Shown here: positions 25,088 to 32,464 of the stretch, in pieces | How positions within the stretch are numbered: the stretch's first letter is position 1 | Layout of the letters: each line of letters begins with the position of its first letter | Origin: Paracoccaceae bacterium | GTDB taxonomy: Bacteria; Pseudomonadota; Alphaproteobacteria; Rhodobacterales; Rhodobacteraceae | NCBI GenBank assembly: GCA_030148745.1 | Contig: JASBSV010000011.1 | Location: forward strand, 1 to 32,464 | DNA: 32,464 nucleotides | Direction of reading: 5' to 3' | Translations under genes and position numbers: made by a program | Notes under the pieces: generated by a model | Told to the model about the DNA's origin: nothing | The model's database searches: none | The model's input: the letters and a program-made list of their open reading frames with translations, nothing else

Positions 25088-25459
25088 TCAAAGTGCCAGA
25101 CGGATCAGGGCAAACACCCCGGTCGCCGCCGCACCATAGCTTATGCAAACCATCGCGATGATCAGAAATTTCCGGGTCAGACCACTGGTATAATCCTCGA
25201 TCATGACCTGTACGCCCTGCCGGAAATGATGAAAGCCCACCAAAAGCGTCAGCGCGGCCACAAGTGCCGGGAACGGACGCGCGAAATATGCGGTTACGGT
25301 CGCGTAATCCTCGCCCAGTATCGGGCCGAAGGTGAAGACGAAGAAGGGAACGAGGATCAGCAGCGCGACCGAGCTGATCTGCATCTGCCAGTGATGTTTG
25401 GTTCCCGATTTTGCCGACCCAAGGCCTTCGGCCCGTTTGCGATCTGTTATATACTGCAT
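25088..25459 (-). CDS. sdhD: Succinate dehydrogenase hydrophobic anchor subunit
   Basis: 123-residue membrane anchor of complex II with three hydrophobic segments (about residues 28-47, 58-78 and 97-118). The haem-ligand region is GFHHFRQGVQVMIEDY, with the histidine expected in SdhD, and the N-terminal region has the GSAKSGTKHHWQMQ pattern of alphaproteobacterial SdhD. GAGGGG precedes the ATG. It lies 10 bases after sdhC. Confidence 0.93.
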   Translation of the reverse strand: MQYITDRKRAEGLGSAKSGTKHHWQMQISSVALLILVPFFVFTFGPILGEDYATVTAYFARPFPALVAALTLLVGFHHFRQGVQVMIEDYTSGLTRKFLIIAMVCISYGAAATGVFALIRLAL

Positions 25460-25469
25460 GTTGCGCCCC

Positions 25470-25853
25470 TCAGATCACGATAACGGTCAGAGCCGTCAGA
25501 ATGAGCGAGCCAAAGATCATCGCAAGGCCCATCTTTTCCGAGATCGGCACCTCAAGCGCGCGCCCGCTGTCCCAGATCAGATGCCGGACCCCACCCAAGA
25601 GATGATACCAAAGCGCCCAGAGCGAGCCCAAGAGCACCAGATCGCCGAACCATGAGGTCAGCACCGCGTTCGCAATCTCGAACGCCCGCGCCGAGGTTGA
25701 GGCCGCCAGCAACCACCAGACAATCAACAAGCCGGCGAGCAAAAGCGCGTTGCCGGTGATCCGCACGAAGATCGACGTCATCGAGGTAAGTTGTGGCCGG
25801 TATATTGTAAGATGTGGAGAAAGAGGGCGATTTCCCCGATTTACATCCGCCAT
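25470..25853 (-). CDS. sdhC: Succinate dehydrogenase cytochrome b556 subunit
   Basis: 127-residue membrane subunit of complex II that helps bind haem b and ubiquinone. The family N-terminus RPLSPHLTIYRPQLTSMTSI is present, and the haem-ligand helix contains LWYHLLGGVRHLIWDSG. Three transmembrane helices are evident. ATG 25853 is preceded by a perfect AAGGAGG at 8 bases, which decides the start over an open 26-residue extension. It is the first gene of the sdh operon; its promoter region carries the tandem TGTGATCACA operator. Confidence 0.95.
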   Translation of the reverse strand: MADVNRGNRPLSPHLTIYRPQLTSMTSIFVRITGNALLLAGLLIVWWLLAASTSARAFEIANAVLTSWFGDLVLLGSLWALWYHLLGGVRHLIWDSGRALEVPISEKMGLAMIFGSLILTALTVIVI

Positions 25854-25957
25854 GGTGGCAGCCTCCTTGATAAGAGCATGTGCTTCATCAATAGCGATTT
25901 TATGCGGCGAGTCACGCCCAACGCCGACCAAGTAGCGCGGTTTTTTGACCCAATCAC

Positions 25958-26004
25958 ATAAAATTTTTCACTTTGTGATCACACAATACAAACCCGTGAT
26001 CACA
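25958..26004 (-). promoter_or_regulatory. sdh promoter with tandem GTGATCAC operator
   Basis: Two palindromes, TGTGATCACA (25974-25983) and CGTGATCACA (25995-26004), have centres 21 bp apart, two helical turns. Toward sdhC a -35-like TTGTGT (25986-25981), 17 bases and a -10-like TTTTAT (25963-25958) overlap the gene-proximal palindrome, so a bound protein would affect RNA polymerase. The same arrangement occurs before sucC. A GGGCGC/GCGCCC stem-loop lies nearby at 26045-26062. Confidence 0.72.
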
Positions 26005-26111
26005 GTTTAACCTTTTCCGGGAGAGGGCGCCTGTTTTTGCGTCCGGGCGCATCCCTGCGCCCGCTGAGTTTCACCCGGCAGCCGTCCGGCCAGCAGCGTC
26101 CGTAGCGGGGG

Positions 26112-27146
26112 TTATTTCGGGACCAGCGCCCACAGATCCAGATCCAGCAGAACATCCGGCAGATATTTGCCACCCTCACCCTTCAGGGCAAAAGGCCCGC
26201 CCCCGGCCCGCTGCACGACCAGACGCAAACGCAGCGCGCCGACCCCGGGCGCTGCGGTCTCCGCCTTATCCAGAACTTCGGACCAGGCCGAGATTGTATC
26301 GCCTGCGAAACAGGGGTTGGCATGGGCACCAGCGTTAATGGCAACGATCATCTGTGCGTTCGCCAGCCCGTTGAACGACAGCGCCCGGGCCATCGAAATA
26401 ACGTGCCCGCCATAGATCAGCCGCTTGCCATCGGGGCGGGCGGTCGCATCGAAATGCACTTTGGCGGTGTTCTGCCAAAGCCGCGTGGCCAGCATATGTT
26501 CGGCCTCTTCTATTGTGACCCGGTCCACATGGTCGATTTTCTCTCCGACCTCATAGTCTCCCCATCGGTGCGGCTCGCCGGCCTGCGCGGTATCATAGCG
26601 CGCGAAATTCAGCCCCTCGGGCAGGATCAGATCATCAGGCGCCACAACACCCTTCAGATCGGGCACGACAACCTGCGGCGCCGGCGCGCTTTCGTCGCGT
26701 TTGCGCACCATCACCCAGCGAACAAAGGACAGCACCGGCGCGCCATGCTGATTGCGCCCTGTGGTGCGTACCCAGACAACGCCTGTCTTACCTGATGAGT
26801 TCTGTTTGACGCCGATCACCTCGGAAGTAGCCGCAAGCGTGTCGCCGGGATAGACCGGCTGCAGAAATCTGCATTCGGCATAGCCCAGATTGGCGACCGC
26901 GTTCAGTGAAATGTCGGGAACCGATTTTCCAAACACGACGTGGAAGGCCGCAAGATCGTCGATCGGCGCGGTCCGCAGACCGCAACGACGCGCGAACTCA
27001 TCCGATGAATAAAGCGCGTGACGCGCGGGATAAAGCGCATGATAAAGCGCCCGCTCGCCGCCCGAGATGGTTCTGGGCACCGCGTGGCTGATGATATCAC
27101 CCACATGGTAATCTTCGAAAAATCGGCCGCTGTTGGTTTTGGTCAC
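26112..27146 (-). CDS. mch: Mesaconyl-C1-CoA hydratase (beta-methylmalyl-CoA dehydratase)
   Basis: 344-residue protein of the double-hotdog MaoC-related family. It interconverts mesaconyl-C1-CoA and beta-methylmalyl-CoA in the ethylmalonyl-CoA pathway. Family segments include GRFFEDYHVGDIISHAVPRT, the ALYHALYPARHALYSSDEFARRCGL block, TGVVWVRTTGRN, HMLATRLWQNTAKVHFDA and YGGHVISMARALSFNGLANAQM. Length equals that of known Mch. The GTG start overlaps the preceding stop by one base (TAGTG). It is the last gene of a four-gene coupled set after mcl2, nnrU and a DUF1737 gene. Confidence 0.93.
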   Translation of the reverse strand: MTKTNSGRFFEDYHVGDIISHAVPRTISGGERALYHALYPARHALYSSDEFARRCGLRTAPIDDLAAFHVVFGKSVPDISLNAVANLGYAECRFLQPVYPGDTLAATSEVIGVKQNSSGKTGVVWVRTTGRNQHGAPVLSFVRWVMVRKRDESAPAPQVVVPDLKGVVAPDDLILPEGLNFARYDTAQAGEPHRWGDYEVGEKIDHVDRVTIEEAEHMLATRLWQNTAKVHFDATARPDGKRLIYGGHVISMARALSFNGLANAQMIVAINAGAHANPCFAGDTISAWSEVLDKAETAAPGVGALRLRLVVQRAGGGPFALKGEGGKYLPDVLLDLDLWALVPK

Positions 27147-27349
27147 TACTGCGCGCCCAGCTTCATGTCGGGATGATATTCTCCCTCGGTTTCTTTCACC
27201 ACGGCCTGCCCGCAGCGCATCACCCCATTTGCGGCGTCAAAGGCATAGGTCGGGCTGCCGTAAAGCTCCCAGCCTTTGTTCAGCGCCGCGGTCACCTTGT
27301 GGCAAAAGGCGGATGTGTCGTCTTCGGCGAGAAATCGGTAGAGTTTCAT
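27146..27349 (-). CDS. DUF1737 small protein
   Basis: 67-residue protein resembling the DUF1737 family (KLYRFLAEDDTSAFCHKVTAALNKGWELYGSPTYAFD), function unknown. It is soluble, with no signal. Its ATG overlaps the nnrU stop by 4 bases (ATGA) and its TAG overlaps the mch GTG, so it is locked between them. Conservation of this position in Rhodobacteraceae is recalled, not tested. Confidence 0.78.
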   Translation of the reverse strand: MKLYRFLAEDDTSAFCHKVTAALNKGWELYGSPTYAFDAANGVMRCGQAVVKETEGEYHPDMKLGAQ

Positions 27350-27915
27350 GCGTATGTCCCCAGAAACGGGTTATGTCCCAGATAGATGTGGATCCATGCG
27401 ATCACCGCAAACAGAACCACTGCGATCACCGCGACTTTGATGTCCTTTGAAAACGGGCCGGGCGCCGGGCGCTGCCAGGGACCTTCGGCGCGATTGATCA
27501 GGGCCATTTCGCCCAGCGCCCAAAGCCCGCCACCGCCGAACAGAATGATCGAGGCCAGATCACCGTTCACCAGCAGATGCGCGAAGGCCCAGACTACCAC
27601 GGCCCAAAGCATCGGGTGGCGCAGCTTTGAGGCGACGACGCCTTTGGCACTGCCCGCCCCCAACAGGAAAAGCGCGATCAGCATCAGAAGGTTGTTCAGA
27701 TGCCCGCCCCCCGGGATCGGCTCGTAAACCGCGATAACCGGCGCCGCGCGATATCCTTTGACCATCAGAACAACTGCCACCAGAAGCGCAACAGCCATTA
27801 CCGCCCGGCCGCCCTTGCCCAATCGCCTGTCCAGCGCAGCCCGGCCATCCGGGCTCAGTCGTTTGAACATATGGGCGCCAATCCAGATCAGCAGGCCAAG
27901 TATCAACAGCGTCAT
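27346..27915 (-). CDS. nnrU: NnrU family membrane protein
   Basis: 189-residue membrane protein with about five hydrophobic segments, of the NnrU family, first named beside nitrite/nitric oxide reductase genes. Family features are the N-terminal GLLIWIGAHMFKRLSPDGRA region and LRHPMLWAVVVWAFAHLLVNGDLAS. ATG overlaps the mcl2 stop by one base (TGATG). No denitrification gene is seen nearby, so the name does not imply that pathway here; its tie to the CoA-ester lyase is only by gene order. Confidence 0.85.
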   Translation of the reverse strand: MTLLILGLLIWIGAHMFKRLSPDGRAALDRRLGKGGRAVMAVALLVAVVLMVKGYRAAPVIAVYEPIPGGGHLNNLLMLIALFLLGAGSAKGVVASKLRHPMLWAVVVWAFAHLLVNGDLASIILFGGGGLWALGEMALINRAEGPWQRPAPGPFSKDIKVAVIAVVLFAVIAWIHIYLGHNPFLGTYA

Positions 27916-28778
27916 CAGATCGTCTCCATTCCGGCTATGGCGTCAGCTTTGGCCAATGTCGCCTCGGCGGTCGCAACATGCAAGTTCTCCACAATTTTTC
28001 CGTCCAGAACGGCAACCCCCCTGCCTTCGGCCTTGGCGGCGCGGAAGGCCTCAATCTGACGGCGGGCCAGCGCGATCTCATCCTCTGTCGGCGCAAATAT
28101 CTCGTTCGCCGCCGCCAGTTGCGCCGGGTGGATCAGCGATTTGCCATCAAAACCCATATCCCGGCCATCGTTGCATTCGCGGCGCAGCCCCTCTTCGTCC
28201 TTGAACGCATTATACACCCCGTCGATAGCGACAATCCCGGCGGCGCGCGCCGCCAGAAGCGCGATCTGAAGGCTGGACTGCATCGGCATCCGGTCGGGCC
28301 GGTTGCGGCTATTTAATTCCTTGGCAAGGTCATTGGTGCCCATCACGAACCCGGACATGCGGGGCGCATGGGCGATTTCAGCGGCGTTCAGAATACCCAT
28401 AGGCGTTTCAATCATCGCCCAAATCGCCAGTTTCGCATCGCCCAGCGCTTTGTCCAGACGGGCAACATCCGCCGCCGAACCAACCTTGGGCAGCAATACC
28501 GCATCCGCCTTCAGTCCGGCGATCGCAGTCAGGTCGTCCGCCGCAAACTCCGTGTCAAACCCGTTGATACGCAAAAGCAGGCTGCGCGCGCCATAGTCAT
28601 GACGCTCAAGCGCTTGCGCCAGGAGTATGCGCGCCTCGATTTTGGACTCTGGCGCGACGGCGTCCTCAAGATCAAAGATGATGGCATCAACCGGCATCGA
28701 TGCGGCCTTTTCCATTGCCCGCGCATTCGCCGCCGGAATGTAAAGGACAGACCGAAACGGTTTTTCTGACTGTCGCAT
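27915..28778 (-). CDS. mcl2: CoA ester lyase family, (3S)-malyl-CoA thioesterase-like
   Basis: 287-residue protein of the citrate-lyase-beta/malyl-CoA lyase superfamily. In Rhodobacter the short paralogue at this locus is Mcl2, which hydrolyses (3S)-malyl-CoA to malate after Mcl1 forms it. Visible: N-terminal FRSVLYIPAANARAMEKA, metal-site IIFDLEDAVAPESK, IWAMIETPMGIL, GFVMGTNDLAKEL, and GFDGKSLIHPAQL. It is shorter than Mcl1 and has the Mcl2-type start. ATG 28778 follows GGGGAGAAG; an open 17-residue extension is less likely. It heads the mcl2-nnrU-DUF1737-mch unit. True lyase activity is an alternative. Confidence 0.88.
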   Translation of the reverse strand: MRQSEKPFRSVLYIPAANARAMEKAASMPVDAIIFDLEDAVAPESKIEARILLAQALERHDYGARSLLLRINGFDTEFAADDLTAIAGLKADAVLLPKVGSAADVARLDKALGDAKLAIWAMIETPMGILNAAEIAHAPRMSGFVMGTNDLAKELNSRNRPDRMPMQSSLQIALLAARAAGIVAIDGVYNAFKDEEGLRRECNDGRDMGFDGKSLIHPAQLAAANEIFAPTEDEIALARRQIEAFRAAKAEGRGVAVLDGKIVENLHVATAEATLAKADAIAGMETI

Positions 28779-29099
28779 GATTCTTCTCCCCGCCTTATGT
28801 CGGTGGCAGACAACACATGTTAAAACCACTGCGCAAGAAAATTATTCTGCGGCGCAGAAATGCCACATTTTCATTCGTTTACTTAAAACTCGATGCAACG
28901 CCCCGGGTATTAACCATTTTTTTCAACCCCAAGGGCAGGATTACCGATGTGTCGAAGAACGGAAGGGACGTTCGGCATGACCGCCAGACAAGAGCGGGCA
29001 GCGCTTCGGCCAGATTAACCGCAAGGGCAAAGCCCGTAGCCGCCACCCCTTCGGGCCGGCCCGGCGATGCCCTGGGCAACTCAACGAAGGGCCGGAACG
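28779..29099. other. Intergenic region between mcl2 and the secreted protein gene
   Basis: 321 bases between divergent genes. They include the short palindrome TTCTGC-GGC-GCAGAA at 28845-28859 on the mcl2 side, an AT-rich patch around 28861-28930 with one TTAACCAT (CtrA half-site-like) near 28910, and the GC-rich leader of the downstream gene. No RNA gene is recognised. Promoters for both genes are expected here but no box is clear. Confidence 0.5.
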
Positions 29100-29413
29100 A
29101 TGAACAAACAGTTAGTCGCGCTTTCGCTTGGCATGGGGGCGCTGATATTGGCCACCCATCAGGCGTTTTCACAGCCCGCAAATTGCGGCGCCAGAGCCTC
29201 GGTTCTGGAAAAGCTTACCCAGAAATATGGCGAGGCACGCCGGGGGATCGGCCTTGCCGCCAATAATTCGGTGATTGAGGTTTTCGCTTCCGAGACGACC
29301 GGCACATGGACAATCACGGTGACCACACCCAATGGCACGACCTGCCTGATTGCATCCGGTCAGGCCTATGAAGCCGCCGTCGATGACCTGATCCCGACAA
29401 AAGGCAAAGATAC

Positions 29414-29417
<4 letters not shown>
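29100..29417 (+). CDS. Small secreted protein of unknown function
   Basis: 105-residue protein with a clear signal peptide (MNKQLVALSLGMGALILATH, cleaved after AFS or similar) and a mature part of about 80 residues with two cysteines (NCGARASVLEK and GTTCLIASGQAYE). The mature part has TTGTWTITVTTPNGTTC, suggesting a small beta sheet like PepSY- or SH3-sized periplasmic domains; the family is not identified. ATG 29100 with AAGGG 8 bases before is chosen over an open 11-residue extension. Its stop overlaps the convergent permease gene by 4 bases. Confidence 0.78.
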
Positions 29418-31304
<1,887 letters not shown>

Positions 31305-31325
31305 CTGCCTGCTTCCCGATCAATG

Positions 31326-31353
31326 GGGCCCGGCATCGCGTCGGGCCCTTTTG
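31326..31353 (+). terminator. Rho-independent terminator after mdh
   Basis: Stem GGGCCCG (31326-31332) pairs perfectly with CGGGCCC (31342-31348), 9-base loop, followed by TTTTGC and then ATTTT. It lies 22 bases after the mdh stop, so mdh and sucC are probably separate units. Confidence 0.88.
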
Positions 31354-31413
31354 CATTTTACCGCATCCTCGATTTGCTTAATGATTCGCCATATTTCCTA
31401 AGATTTTGTTATT

Positions 31414-31444
31414 TGTGATCACACGTTTTAATTGCGTGATCACA
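31414..31444 (+). promoter_or_regulatory. sucC upstream tandem GTGATCAC operator
   Basis: TGTGATCACA (31414-31423), 11 bases, CGTGATCACA (31435-31444): same boxes and same 21-bp centre spacing as the site before sdhC. Toward sucC the proximal box sits in TTGCGTGATCACAAA, matching TTGTGTGATCACAAA at sdh. A -35-like TTGCGT (31432-31437) overlaps it; no good -10 is seen. Confidence 0.72.
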
Positions 31445-31541
31445 AATGCCGCTTTTTCGATCAATTTCGTGTAATGGCTGTTTCCGACGAAATATTCCCA
31501 TGTCAAAGCTGGACCAATTGCAGCAAGACGGGACAGGTCCC

Positions 31542-32464
31542 TTGAACATTCATGAATATCAGGCGAAAGCCCTCCTTCGTTCTTATGGCGCTCCGGTCAG
31601 CGACGGCCGCGTTGTCACCCGCGCCGAGGACGCCAAACCGGCGGCTGGCGAACTGGACGGGCCGCTTTGGGTGGTCAAGGCCCAGATCCACGCAGGCGGC
31701 CGCGGCAAGGGCCACTTCAAGGAAGAGGACGCCGGCGAAAAAGGTGGCGTGCGCCTGACCAAATCGGTGGAAGAGGCCGCTGAAGAGGCCAAGAGGATGC
31801 TGGGGCGTACCCTTGTGACGCATCAGACCGGCCCGGCGGGTAAACAGGTCAACCGCATCTATATCGAAGACGGCGCCGGGATCGAGACCGAGCTTTACCT
31901 GGCCCTTCTGGTCGATCGTCAGAGCAGCCGTATCTCATTTGTCTGCTCCACCGAAGGCGGAATGGACATCGAAGAGGTGGCGGCGCAGACCCCCGACAAG
32001 ATCCTGTCGTTCAGCGTCGATCCCGCCACGGGCTATCAGCCGTTTCACGGCCGCCGCATCGCTTTCATGCTGGGTCTGCAAGGCAAACAGATCAAGCAAT
32101 GCGTCGCGCTGATGGGCACGCTCTATCGTCTGTTCAACGAAAAAGATGCCGAGATGCTGGAGATTAACCCGCTGATCGTGACCGACAGCGGCGATCTGAA
32201 ATGCCTCGACGCCAAGATGGGTTTTGACGGCAACGCCCTCTATCGCCACCCCGACATTGCCGAGTTGCGCGACACCACCGAAGAGGACCCCAAGGAACTT
32301 GAAGCGTCAAAATACGATCTGAACTATATCGCGCTGGATGGCGAGATTGGCTGTATGGTCAATGGCGCGGGTCTGGCCATGGCGACGATGGATATCATCA
32401 AGCTTTATGGCGCAGAGCCGGCCAATTTTCTGGATGTCGGCGGCGGCGCCACCAAGGAAAAGGT
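31542..32464 (+). CDS. sucC: Succinyl-CoA synthetase (ADP-forming) beta subunit, 3' end cut
   Basis: The first 307 residues of SucC, which joins SucD to convert succinyl-CoA and ADP/GDP to succinate and ATP/GTP. It opens with the family start [18 protein letters not shown], then the ATP-grasp domain ([29 protein letters not shown]) and the beginning of the ligase domain ([30 protein letters not shown]). TTG 31542 is chosen because family members begin MNIHEYQ. An in-frame ATG at 31500 would add 14 residues and lacks a clear ribosome site. The gene continues beyond the window. Confidence 0.94.
   Translation, partial: MNIHEYQAKALLRSYGAPVSDGRVVTRAEDAKPAAGELDGPLWVVKAQIHAGGRGKGHFKEEDAGEKGGVRLTKSVEEAAEEAKRMLGRTLVTHQTGPAGKQVNRIYIEDGAGIETELYLALLVDRQSSRISFVCSTEGGMDIEEVAAQTPDKILSFSVDPATGYQPFHGRRIAFMLGLQGKQIKQCVALMGTLYRLFNEKDAEMLEINPLIVTDSGDLKCLDAKMGFDGNALYRHPDIAELRDTTEEDPKELEASKYDLNYIALDGEIGCMVNGAGLAMATMDIIKLYGAEPANFLDVGGGATKEK

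Overview
The window looks like part of the chromosome of a marine-type Rhodobacteraceae (Roseobacter-group) alphaproteobacterium. It is GC-rich, the proteins resemble that group throughout, and it carries the characteristic neighbourhood of ethylmalonyl-CoA-pathway and TCA-cycle genes: ccr, ecm, sdh, mch, mcl2, mdh, suc. This assignment rests on recognised protein families and remembered gene order. No database search was run.

Layout. At 3-886 the end of tsaB overlaps rimI. At 1073-6505 a plus-strand operon encodes a BMP-type nucleoside ABC transporter (binding protein, double ATPase, two permeases) and a purine nucleoside phosphorylase. At 6649-8327 a TauE/SafE permease overlaps a TIGR02186 membrane protein. 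At 8342-12252, on the minus strand, lies a quorum-sensing block read as small unknown protein, luxR, luxI, RecD-like helicase, SDR. Its luxI is broken by a run of ten T on the coding strand. At 12475-18143 ccrA (minus) and ecm (plus) diverge, with a phoX-like gene between them. At 18158-21348, minus strand, are a 3-hydroxyisobutyrate dehydrogenase-like gene, a DUF1989 gene and an RhlE-type RNA helicase. At 21823-28778, minus strand, come mcl2-nnrU-DUF1737-mch, then sdhC-sdhD-sdhA, two small lipoproteins and sdhB. At 29100-30178 a small secreted protein and a second TauE-like permease converge. At 30342-32464 mdh is followed by sucC, which runs off the end.

How the genes work together. CcrA, Ecm, Mch and Mcl2 are four enzymes of the ethylmalonyl-CoA pathway, which turns acetyl-CoA into glyoxylate, malate and succinyl-CoA. 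Succinyl-CoA synthetase, succinate dehydrogenase and malate dehydrogenase carry those products through the TCA cycle. The nucleoside transporter and phosphorylase form a scavenging unit.

The strongest new observations are two. First, an almost identical bipartite operator (TGTGATCACA, 11 bases, CGTGATCACA, centres 21 bp apart) lies upstream of both sdhC and sucC and overlaps the likely -35 region. Second, the luxI frameshift at a homopolymer leaves every family-typical residue readable in two frames. The luxR operon promoter also carries a perfect TTAA-N7-TTAA CtrA-type site and a 14-bp perfect palindrome.
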